From an uncultured Leptotrichia sp. (GTDB lineage Bacteria; Fusobacteriota; Fusobacteriia; Fusobacteriales; Leptotrichiaceae): a stretch of 5,828 nucleotides of DNA. Numbering within the stretch: the stretch's first letter is position 1; each line of letters starts with the position of its first letter. The notes below the pieces were generated by a model. The model was given only the letters and a program-made list of their open reading frames with translations, was not told where the DNA came from and made no database searches. The position numbers and the translations under genes are program-made. The stretch is from NCBI GenBank assembly GCA_938017765.1, contig CALIJH010000058.1, positions 1 through 5,828 on the forward strand. The letters are read 5' to 3'. This document shows, piece after piece, positions 1 through 5,565 of this stretch.

Positions 1-2
1 CC

Positions 3-206
3 TATACTCATTACAGTTATGCAATTCTTGACGCAATAAAGTCAATATCAATTCCAACAGTGGAAGTACATTTGAGCAATATTCACGAAAGGGAAGATTT
101 TAGAAAAATTTCAGTTACGGCGCCTGCCTGCATTGCCCAAATTCACGGGAAAGGCAAGGATGGATATGTAGAAGCTGTGGAACTGCTGATAAAGGACGAA
201 AATTAA
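3..206 (+). CDS. aroQ: 3-dehydroquinate dehydratase, type II (3' part, 67 residues)
   Basis: This is the C-terminal part of a type II dehydroquinase, which dehydrates 3-dehydroquinate to 3-dehydroshikimate in the cytoplasmic shikimate pathway to aromatic amino acids. The 5' end lies outside the window; the reading frame is open from base 3 and stops with TAA at 204-206. Seen directly: YTH at visible residues 1-3, then EVHLSNIHEREDFR at residues 21-34. Compared from memory with the Mycobacterium tuberculosis enzyme, H3, H23, S25, R30 and R34 fall at the positions of His81, His101, Ser103, Arg108 and Arg112, with identical spacing, so this half of the active site is intact. The N-terminal half with the catalytic Tyr and flexible lid is not visible. 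The family is about 145 residues, so nearly half is shown. It is probably the upstream member of an operon with the HutP-family gene 44 nt downstream. Confidence 0.93.
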   Translation, partial: YTHYSYAILDAIKSISIPTVEVHLSNIHEREDFRKISVTAPACIAQIHGKGKDGYVEAVELLIKDEN

Positions 207-236
207 ACGAGTCAATTTAAAAAAAAATTATTCTTT

Positions 237-242
237 AAGGAG
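237..242 (+). promoter_or_regulatory. Ribosome binding site of the HutP-family gene
   Basis: AAGGAG lies 8 nt before the ATG at 251, which fixes this start. It follows an A/T-only stretch after the aroQ stop in which no clear promoter or terminator was seen, consistent with read-through from aroQ. Confidence 0.8.
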
Positions 243-250
243 ATTCCAAA

Positions 251-697
251 ATGGAAGAAAATAATAAAAGTGTAGAAATATGCAGAACAGCATTAAAAAT
301 GGCTATTTCTTCACGAGATGAAGAAAAAAAATTGATGCAGGACTATCGGAAAATCGGGATAAAAACCGCTGCTGTAAATGTCGGCGGCGCAATGCCCCAG
401 TCCCGTTTTAAATTTATTGAAAGTGCATTAATGGCAGCTAAAAGAAATAATATTATAAAAGATGAGCATGTTCACGACGGGGCTGTCATAGGTGCAATGA
501 GGGAGGCTATGAGCCAGATAGAAACAAATATAAACGGACTGAGCGTAGGAGGGAAAATCGGTATAGCAAGAGACCACGAACATTTGGGAATTGCGATATT
601 TCTAAGTGTGGGGATATTACAGTTTAATGAAGTGATAACTTCAATAGCACACAGGTCTATAACAGTTTTTCCTGACGAATACGAGTTTAGCCGATAA
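251..697 (+). CDS. HutP-family RNA-binding regulatory protein
   Basis: The 148-residue product resembles HutP, the Bacillus protein that binds the hut mRNA leader as a hexamer with L-histidine and Mg2+ and prevents termination. The match by eye covers the family core: VGGAMPQSRFKFIESALMAAKRNNII (residues 44-69) corresponds to the VGSMDAHKVIAAIETASKKSGVI region of B. subtilis HutP, and GAMREAMSQI (81-90) to its ATMEAL helix, followed by a Gly-rich strand region and a C-terminal SIAHRS segment. Length equals that of HutP. The Bacillus Mg2+ ligands His73 and His77 are not clearly conserved: simple alignment puts Gly there, although H73 and H75 lie close by. So histidine sensing should not be assumed. 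No histidine-utilisation gene is in the window; neighbours are aroQ and a HAD phosphatase. The ATG at 251 is supported by AAGGAG at 237-242, 8 nt upstream. The RNA target is unknown; no symbol is given for that reason. Confidence 0.8.
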   Translation: MEENNKSVEICRTALKMAISSRDEEKKLMQDYRKIGIKTAAVNVGGAMPQSRFKFIESALMAAKRNNIIKDEHVHDGAVIGAMREAMSQIETNINGLSVGGKIGIARDHEHLGIAIFLSVGILQFNEVITSIAHRSITVFPDEYEFSR

Positions 698-719
698 TTT
701 TAATTAATAAGGAGAAGAT

Positions 720-1388
720 ATGGGTAAAAAATTATTTGAAAATCTTGATTTATTTATATTTGATATGGACGGACTGTTATTTGATACGGAAACAATATAT
801 GTAAATTACGGTAAAGAACTGGCAAAAGAAGCAGGATATATTATAACGGACGAAATTATCGAAAAAACTACGGGAATGACGGAAGAAAATGTAGAGGCTG
901 TTTATGTTCAGGAGTTAGGAAAAGATTTTCCTTATAAAGAATTGAGCGGCAAAGTTTACAAATATATAATAGAACAGGCGAAAAGCGGGAGTATTCCCCT
1001 CATGACAGGAGCTGAAGAAATTCTTCAATATTTACATAATAACGATAAAAAAATGGTGCTTGCCACATCGGCAGACAGCTTAATGGCAAATACTTTGATT
1101 GAAAATAAAGGACTGAAAAAATATTTCAGTCATATCATAACTGCAAATGATGTAACGAATGGAAAGCCAAATCCCGAAGTATTTCTTACTGCTGCGGAAA
1201 AAGCCGGTATTTCTCCTGAAAAATCCGCAGTTTTTGAAGATTCTTTTAACGGCATAAGGGCGGCTCATTCAGCGGGAATGTATCCTGTTATGATACCTGA
1301 TAAATTACAGCCGACTGACGAAATAAAAAAACTGGTACACAAAAAATTTGATAATTTACTGGAAGTAATAGAATATTTTGAAAGATAA
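720..1388 (+). CDS. HAD-superfamily hydrolase, subfamily IA (beta-phosphoglucomutase-like)
   Basis: The 222-residue product has the complete HAD catalytic set. Motif I is FDMDG at residues 14-18, with nucleophile Asp15 and general acid/base Asp17. Motif II is LATSAD at 114-119, with Thr116 the likely phosphate-binding residue. Motif III is GKPNPEVF at 148-155, with Lys149. Motif IV is VFEDSFNGI at 171-179, with Glu173 and Asp174 as Mg2+ ligands. A helical cap at about residues 24-95, between motifs I and II, marks the C1-capped subfamily IA. These soluble enzymes act on small phosphorylated metabolites such as sugar phosphates, nucleotides or phosphoglycolate; the substrate cannot be read from sequence. 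Beta-phosphoglucomutase is possible, since the FDMDGLLFDTE start and the cap are similar, but a general phosphatase is as likely. The start at 720 is supported by AAGGAG at 709-714, 5 nt upstream. The gene begins 22 nt after the HutP-family gene and is probably cotranscribed with it. Confidence 0.9.
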   Translation: MGKKLFENLDLFIFDMDGLLFDTETIYVNYGKELAKEAGYIITDEIIEKTTGMTEENVEAVYVQELGKDFPYKELSGKVYKYIIEQAKSGSIPLMTGAEEILQYLHNNDKKMVLATSADSLMANTLIENKGLKKYFSHIITANDVTNGKPNPEVFLTAAEKAGISPEKSAVFEDSFNGIRAAHSAGMYPVMIPDKLQPTDEIKKLVHKKFDNLLEVIEYFER

Positions 1389-1491
1389 AAGATATTTTGT
1401 ATCGTTGCTTTGCTTTATTGAAATTTTGTTGACATATAGATAAGTATCAAGAGAAGATAAAAGCAAAAAAATATAAAAATATATAAAATAT

Positions 1492-1516
1492 ATAGATAAT
1501 ATTTAATATTATCTAT
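1492..1516. repeat. 25-bp near-perfect palindrome upstream of glgC
   Basis: The arms ATAGATAATATT (1492-1503) and AATATTATCTAT (1505-1516) are exact reverse complements of 12 bp around one central base, T1504. Each arm has a single G or C, so an RNA hairpin would be weak. The run TTTTAATTTT at 1517-1526 follows, so a poor terminator for the HAD operon is possible. Its position next to and overlapping the expected -35 zone of the TATACT promoter makes a repressor or activator operator the better inference. No known regulator consensus was recognised. Confidence 0.6.
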
Positions 1517-1543
1517 TTTAATTTTCGGAAAATGAGGTATACT
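1515..1543 (+). promoter_or_regulatory. Candidate sigma-70-type promoter of glgC
   Basis: TATACT at 1538-1543 differs from the TATAAT consensus by one base and lies 32 nt before the glgC start at 1576, giving a short leader. The -35 at 16-17 nt spacing (ATTTTA/TTTTAA, about 1515-1521) is weak, which suggests activator dependence or regulation through the adjoining palindrome. It is predicted by eye only. Confidence 0.45.
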
Positions 1544-1562
1544 ATTAGTGTAGAGACTAAAT

Positions 1563-1569
1563 GGGAGGT
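1563..1569 (+). promoter_or_regulatory. Ribosome binding site deciding the glgC start
   Basis: GGGAGGT lies 6 nt before the ATG at 1576. An in-frame ATG at 1561 would place this site inside the gene and has no comparable site of its own, so 1576 is preferred. Confidence 0.75.
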
Positions 1570-1575
1570 AATTTT

Positions 1576-2829
1576 ATGGAAATTTTAGCAATGATTTTAG
1601 CCGGTGGAAGAGGTTCGAGACTGGATATCTTATCTGAAAAAAGGGTTAAACCGAGTGTCCCTTTTGCAGGTAAATTCAGAATTATAGATTTTGCACTAAG
1701 TAACTGTTCAAATTCAGGGATTTATGATGTTGCACTGCTGACACAATATTTACCCCTTTCTTTAAACGAACATATAGGTTCGGGGAAGCCTTGGGATTTT
1801 GATAGAAGAGATTCGAGCATTACGATGTTGCAGCCTCATGAAAAACCGGAAGGAAATGTCTGGTATCAGGGGACAGCGGATGCAATAAGACAGAATATAG
1901 AATTTATCAAAAGTAAAAATCCCGAATATGTTCTTATATTATCAGGAGACCATATTTACAAGATGAATTATAACTGGATGTTGGATGACCATAAAAAAAG
2001 TAACGCCGAACTGACAATAGCAGTTCAGGAAGTACCTATGGAAGAAGCTGGAAGATTTGGTATATTTGAAGTTGATGAAAATAAAAAAATCCTGAATTTT
2101 GAGGAAAAACCGAAAGAGCCTAAGAGTAATTTAGCTTCAATGGGGATATATATTTTTAATACTCCTGTATTATTGGAATACCTTGAAAAACTTGAAAATA
2201 AGGACTTGGATTTTGGACAACACGTTATTCCTGCCATGATAAAAGATGACAGAAAAGTTTTTGTCCATACATATGACAGCTATTGGATGGATGTGGGAAC
2301 ATATGACTCCTATCTTGAGGCAAACCTTGATTTAATTAAGAAATCCGAAGAAGTCGGAATAGATTTATATGACAATGCATGGAAAATTTATACGAGAAAT
2401 GAAAACCTTGCTCCAGTAAGGATAGGAATTACAGGAAGTGTCTTGAATTCTCTCATATGTAACGGCTGCAAAATTGAAGGCAGAGTCGAAAATTCTGTTT
2501 TAGGACCGGGAGTTACTGTAAGAAAAGGCAGTACAATAAAAAACAGTATCATTTTTTCAGGAAGCTATATAGATGAGAATACTCATTTGGATACAGTGAT
2601 ACTTGATAAAAGAGTATATGTAGGGAAAAACTCTCTGTTAGGTCATGGAGATGATTATACTGCCAATAAAGCAAAACCTGAATTATTAACAAAAGGTATA
2701 AGCGTAGTAGGAAAACATGCCCATTTGCCTGAAGGAACTATCGTGGGAAGAAATGTAAGAATTTTTGGATATGTTACACTGAATGATGAAAATAAATTTG
2801 TAAACAGTGGAGAAACTATTGAAAAATAA
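1576..2829 (+). CDS. glgC: Glucose-1-phosphate adenylyltransferase (ADP-glucose pyrophosphorylase)
   Basis: GlgC makes ADP-glucose and pyrophosphate from ATP and alpha-glucose 1-phosphate, the committed step of bacterial glycogen synthesis in the cytoplasm. From the ATG at 1576 the product is 417 residues, within the usual 380-430. The nucleotidyltransferase domain shows AMILAGGRGSRL (5-16), then KPSVPFAGKFRIIDFALSNC (25-44), WYQGTADAIRQN (96-107), the metal-binding Asp in SGDHIYKM (123-130), EEKP (176-179) and SMGIYIF (188-194) for the sugar phosphate, and DVGTYDSYLEANLDL (239-253). The C-terminal part from about residue 285 has the hexapeptide-like Ile/Val-Gly pattern of the left-handed beta-helix. 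Every recognisable catalytic motif is present, so it should be active; it is GlgC rather than the non-catalytic GlgD. The next gene begins as glgA only 12 nt later, so the two are one operon. No frameshift was seen. Confidence 0.95.
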   Translation: MEILAMILAGGRGSRLDILSEKRVKPSVPFAGKFRIIDFALSNCSNSGIYDVALLTQYLPLSLNEHIGSGKPWDFDRRDSSITMLQPHEKPEGNVWYQGTADAIRQNIEFIKSKNPEYVLILSGDHIYKMNYNWMLDDHKKSNAELTIAVQEVPMEEAGRFGIFEVDENKKILNFEEKPKEPKSNLASMGIYIFNTPVLLEYLEKLENKDLDFGQHVIPAMIKDDRKVFVHTYDSYWMDVGTYDSYLEANLDLIKKSEEVGIDLYDNAWKIYTRNENLAPVRIGITGSVLNSLICNGCKIEGRVENSVLGPGVTVRKGSTIKNSIIFSGSYIDENTHLDTVILDKRVYVGKNSLLGHGDDYTANKAKPELLTKGISVVGKHAHLPEGTIVGRNVRIFGYVTLNDENKFVNSGETIEK

Positions 2830-2834
2830 GGAGG
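2828..2834 (+). promoter_or_regulatory. Ribosome binding site of glgA overlapping the glgC stop
   Basis: AAGGAGG starts within the glgC TAA (2827-2829) and lies 7 nt before the TTG start at 2842. The overlap suggests translational coupling of glgC and glgA. It also justifies the TTG start, because the protein from there begins MKVVYLASEV, the normal GlgA N-terminus. Confidence 0.8.
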
Positions 2835-2841
2835 ATTTATC

Positions 2842-3564
2842 TTGAAAGTAGTATATTTGGCATCGGAAGTATTTCCTTTTTTCAAAACAGGAGGTTTAGC
2901 TGATGTAATGTATGCACTGCCTAAAAAAATGCAGGAATTAGGACACGAAGTTTCGATAATAATGCCCAAATATGATAAAATCCCTTTGAAATATCTTGAA
3001 AATCTTGAATGGATAGCAAGGCTTGAAAGCCATGGAGATATATTCAATCTTGTGAAATATCCTGATGATAAAATAAATTTTTATTTTATTGAAAATAAAG
3101 CTCTGTATGAGAGAGGACGTGTTTACGGGGATAATGATGAAGATATTCAGTATGCTATGTTTTCCGAACTGGCACTCAGATTTTTGAAAGAGATAAATTT
3201 ACAGCCTGATATTTTACACTGCAATGATTGGCAGACAGGCCCCGTACCTTATTTTCTTAATGTTAGATATAATAATGACCCTTTTTATTGGGATATGAGA
3301 ACAGTCTATACAATTCATAATCTGATGTATCAGGGAAGATTTTCAAAGTATTCTTTTGAAAGAATGGGATATTACGTAGACGGTTATGATTTAAATTTTA
3401 TGGAAATAGGGATAGGTTATGCTGATATAGTGAATACCGTCAGTCCGACTTATGCGGAGGAGATAAAATATCCGTATTTCAGTGAGGGATTGGAATGGAT
3501 AACAAATAATAAGCATATTTATGGTGTATTGAATGGAATAGATATAGATTATTTTAATCCTGAA
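2842..3564 (+). pseudogene. glgA: Glycogen synthase, 5' part only (N-terminal GT-B domain)
   Basis: GlgA (GT5 family) transfers glucose from ADP-glucose to the growing alpha-1,4-glucan. Seen here: MKVVYLASEVFPFFKTGGLADV at the N-terminus, with the ADP-glucose-contacting KTGG at residues 15-18; HCNDWQTG (126-133); TVYTIHNLMYQGRF (154-167), containing the conserved His159; NTVSPTYAEEI (198-208); and GVLNGID (228-234), the end of the N-terminal domain. A normal GlgA is about 480 residues and continues with a second Rossmann domain carrying the SR-x-x-x-x-KG loop and the E-x7-E catalytic region. None of that follows here or elsewhere in the window. The remaining fragment is well conserved, without stops or frameshifts, which argues that the loss is very recent or not real. 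Hand-counted GC for 2881-3540 is about 33%. Confidence 0.9.
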
Positions 3565-5421
3565 TTTCTTTTAGGACTTACAGCAACTCCTGAAAGAATG
3601 GATGGAAAAGATATATTGGCTCTTTGTGATTATAATTTAGTCGGGGAAATTGGACTAAAAAAAGCTATGGAAAAAGATTTGATAGCTCCTTTTCATTATT
3701 TCGGAGTCAATGACAATACTATTAATTATGATGAAATTCCATATAAAAACGGTGTTTATGATGATAGAATTCTTTTGAAAAAACTGTCGCAGCCAATAAG
3801 AACAGATTATATAACGGATAAAATTGAAAAATTTGGATATGACGGAAAAACATTAAGCGCTGTTGCATTCTGTCAGAATATTGAACATGCATTATATATG
3901 AAAAAAGAATTTAACAAAAAAGGATATATTTCTGAAACAGTAACTGCAAAAACAAATAAGACCGAACGGTCTAACATTCTAAATGATTTTAAAAATAAAA
4001 AGATTAATATTTTATGTGTTGTAGATATTTTAAATGAAGGAATTGATATTCCTGATATAAATCTTCTTTTATTCTTAAGACCGACATTATCATCTACAAT
4101 TTTTATACAACAGATAGGCAGAGGATTGAGAAAATCAAAAACCAAAGATTTTGTTACTATAATAGATTTTATTGGAAATCATAAAAAGGATTATTTGATT
4201 ACTAAAGTTTTTTCTGAAGAAATACATAATAAAAACTATTTATATGACAAAAAAGAAAAGATAATAGATGAGATTAGAAATCAGTTTTCAAATATTCCTG
4301 GAAGCTCTTATATCGAGCTTGATAGAATATGTCAGGAAAGAATTATAAATAAGATTGAAAAAATTAACTTTAATTCCAAAAATATATTGAAAGAGTTGTA
4401 TTTGGAATATAAAAACGAAATAGGGAAATCTGAAAATGAAATTTTATGTGTTTCAGATTTTAATTCAAATATAAAGCTGTTTATTGAACTGACTTTAAAG
4501 GCAGGTTCTTTTTATGAGGCTCAAATTCAGTTTGAAAATAGTGATTTTCAAAAAAATTATGGGCTTGAAATATTGGAAAACGAATTTTTGACTTATATGG
4601 AAAGAAAATTAACTTTAAACGAACCTTTTACTTACTTGATTATAAAAATGTTCTTAGAACGTAAATTTAAAGGTCAAAATTTAAATAAAAAAATTATAAA
4701 TTATATAACTAATGAAAATATTCTGGAAGAATATAAAAAATATTTTTATATAAAGTCTGAATTTAAAAAAGAATATGTCATAAATAGAATTTTTAAAGAA
4801 ATGTCCGAAGATAATATATTGGAAAATACATTATACGGTTATCAAATTTCAAAAAAATATGAAAAACTGTTTTCGGAATTTTTCCCGGAATTTGATAAAA
4901 GACTTAATCAGCTCCTTATATTAGGATTAAACGAATTCAGAAAAAATAATCTTGAGGAATTTAATGACAATATACTTATTACACATAAAGAATATATGAG
5001 AACAGATTTGCAGATACTTCTTGATTCTAAAGTTCCTAAAGGAACATGGCGTGCGGGCTATGCCAATACTGACAAAGATATATGTCTTTTTATTACCAAT
5101 GATAAGTCGCATATTACTCAGGAAAATTTGAAATATGATAATTCACTGCATGCTGACGATATTATTCAATGGATAAGTCAGCCTAAAACTTTTCATGAAT
5201 CAAGTGTAGGTCAGATGTTTATAAAACATAAGGAAAAAGGGATAAAAGTTCATATATTTATAAGAAAATATGCTTTTATGAACGGAAATAAAACAAATCC
5301 GTTTATATATCTTGGGAATGCTAATTATTATAAAAGTTATGGCAATAAACCGATGATTATTTTGTGGAAATTGAAAGTAAAAATACCACAGGAACTGATA
5401 TATGATTTATATGAAATTTAA
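2842..5421 (+). CDS. Chimeric ORF: glycogen synthase N-terminal domain joined to SF2 helicase C-terminal half with DUF3427-type tail
   Basis: This 859-codon frame runs unbroken from a TTG start at 2842 to a TAA at 5419-5421, but its two parts belong to unrelated families. Residues 1 to about 241 are the N-terminal GT-B half of GlgA. Residues from about 236 to 859 are the second RecA-like domain and C-terminal tail of an SF2 helicase. They meet at DYFNPE (236-241), which suits both families. The synthase lacks its ADP-glucose-binding domain and the helicase lacks Walker A and DEAH, so neither activity is expected. A functional glycosyltransferase-helicase fusion is not a known architecture and would have no logic with both halves catalytically incomplete. 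Deletion/recombination at a short shared sequence or an assembly join are the likely explanations. It sits directly behind glgC, so the 5' part is in its expected place; the 3' part is the foreign one. Confidence is for the chimeric reading, not for function. Confidence 0.85.
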   Translation: MKVVYLASEVFPFFKTGGLADVMYALPKKMQELGHEVSIIMPKYDKIPLKYLENLEWIARLESHGDIFNLVKYPDDKINFYFIENKALYERGRVYGDNDEDIQYAMFSELALRFLKEINLQPDILHCNDWQTGPVPYFLNVRYNNDPFYWDMRTVYTIHNLMYQGRFSKYSFERMGYYVDGYDLNFMEIGIGYADIVNTVSPTYAEEIKYPYFSEGLEWITNNKHIYGVLNGIDIDYFNPEFLLGLTATPERMDGKDILALCDYNLVGEIGLKKAMEKDLIAPFHYFGVNDNTINYDEIPYKNGVYDDRILLKKLSQPIRTDYITDKIEKFGYDGKTLSAVAFCQNIEHALYMKKEFNKKGYISETVTAKTNKTERSNILNDFKNKKINILCVVDILNEGIDIPDINLLLFLRPTLSSTIFIQQIGRGLRKSKTKDFVTIIDFIGNHKKDYLITKVFSEEIHNKNYLYDKKEKIIDEIRNQFSNIPGSSYIELDRICQERIINKIEKINFNSKNILKELYLEYKNEIGKSENEILCVSDFNSNIKLFIELTLKAGSFYEAQIQFENSDFQKNYGLEILENEFLTYMERKLTLNEPFTYLIIKMFLERKFKGQNLNKKIINYITNENILEEYKKYFYIKSEFKKEYVINRIFKEMSEDNILENTLYGYQISKKYEKLFSEFFPEFDKRLNQLLILGLNEFRKNNLEEFNDNILITHKEYMRTDLQILLDSKVPKGTWRAGYANTDKDICLFITNDKSHITQENLKYDNSLHADDIIQWISQPKTFHESSVGQMFIKHKEKGIKVHIFIRKYAFMNGNKTNPFIYLGNANYYKSYGNKPMIILWKLKVKIPQELIYDLYEI
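3547..3564 (+). other. Fusion junction: 18 nt compatible with both parent genes
   Basis: These 18 nt encode DYFNPE. In GlgA the stretch after GVLNGID normally reads like D-x-F/W-N-P-E; in DUF3427-type helicases the residues before LLGLTATPER normally read like YF-K/N-P-K/E-F. So the block can be the end of one gene or the start of the other, as expected when two genes are joined through a short identical sequence. The exact parental sequences are not available here, so the length of true identity is inferred. Confidence 0.65.
3547..5421 (+). pseudogene. SF2 (DEAD/DEAH-type) helicase, 3' part, with DUF3427-type C-terminus
   Basis: This part begins at helicase motif III, LLGLTATPER (residues 243-252), followed by the typical APFHYFGV segment (282-289). 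Motif IV region: LSAVAFCQNIEHA (338-350). Motif V: VVDILNEGIDIPD (393-405). Motif VI: QQIGRGLRKS (423-432), with arginine fingers Arg427 and Arg430. The region from about 520 to 859 matches the DUF3427 tail by its final block: GTWRAGY (734-740), IIQWISQPKTFHESSVGQ (774-791), KEKGIKVHIFIRK and KPMIILWKL near the end. Full members are roughly 900-1050 residues, with an N-terminal PLD-nuclease-like domain in many and a first RecA domain bearing Walker A and DEAH; all of that is missing. Such helicases are often found in variable or defence-type gene neighbourhoods, but no partner gene is visible here. Hand-counted GC is about 25%, well below the glgA part. No internal start with a ribosome binding site was found near the join. 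Confidence 0.85.
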
Positions 5422-5565
5422 TAAATGATGATAAATTTAAATTCCTAAATTTTAAATACTAAATCAAAATATTCTTTTAAAAAAGTGAAAAATAGAAAAC
5501 AGAAAGGAGAAAGGAATTTAACTGAAGTTTATTCTCATATTCTTTATTTAAAATCCTAAAAAAAA
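5422..5565. other. AT-rich spacer with an orphan Shine-Dalgarno-like sequence
   Basis: This 144-nt gap has no supported gene or terminator. AAGGAGAAAGG at 5503-5513 looks like a strong ribosome binding site, but no ATG, GTG or TTG follows at normal distance. A GTG at 5485 opens only 24 codons and has no site of its own. The sequence may be chance purine richness. Confidence 0.5.

Larger units (their letters stand above)
1389..1575. other. Intergenic region before glgC
   Basis: This 187-nt gap separates the aroQ/HutP/HAD group from glgC. It is extremely AT-rich, carries a 25-bp palindrome at 1492-1516 and a TATACT at 1538-1543, and shows no supported coding frame. A TTGACA at 1429-1434 is present but has no convincing -10 partner. 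The region probably ends one transcription unit and starts the glycogen unit; no classical GC-rich terminator hairpin was found. Confidence 0.6.

Noticed and set aside
1429..1460. TTGACA at 1429-1434 as the -35 of a promoter
   Set aside because: No TATAAT-like hexamer occurs at 15-19 nt spacing; the best is AAGATA at 1454-1459 with 19 nt, which is weak.
1409..1467. Inverted repeat TTTGCTTT (1409-1416) with AAAGCAAA (1460-1467) as a terminator
   Set aside because: Only 8 bp with a 43-nt loop in A/T-rich DNA and no T-run directly after; chance is likely.
1561..1575. Upstream in-frame ATG at 1561 as the glgC start
   Set aside because: The ribosome binding site GGGAGGT falls inside that extension, and MEILAMILAGG from 1576 is the normal family start.
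2025..3047. Minus-strand open frames across glgC and glgA
   Set aside because: They lie opposite well-conserved coding sequence, have low-complexity Ser/Phe/Ile composition and no ribosome binding sites; they are shadows of the real genes.
2842..5421. A genuine new glycosyltransferase-helicase defence protein
   Set aside because: Both halves lack their catalytic partners, the join sits in sequence common to both families and GC changes there; accident or artefact explains everything seen.
5422..5475. AT-rich partial inverted repeat AAATTTAAATTCCTAAATTTTAAAT as a terminator after the chimeric gene
   Set aside because: The arms do not pair cleanly, contain almost no G-C pairs and lack a following T-run.
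5485..5559. GTG-started 24-codon peptide upstream of the TRIC gene
   Set aside because: No ribosome binding site precedes it, it is basic low-complexity sequence at the start, and it resembles nothing known to me.
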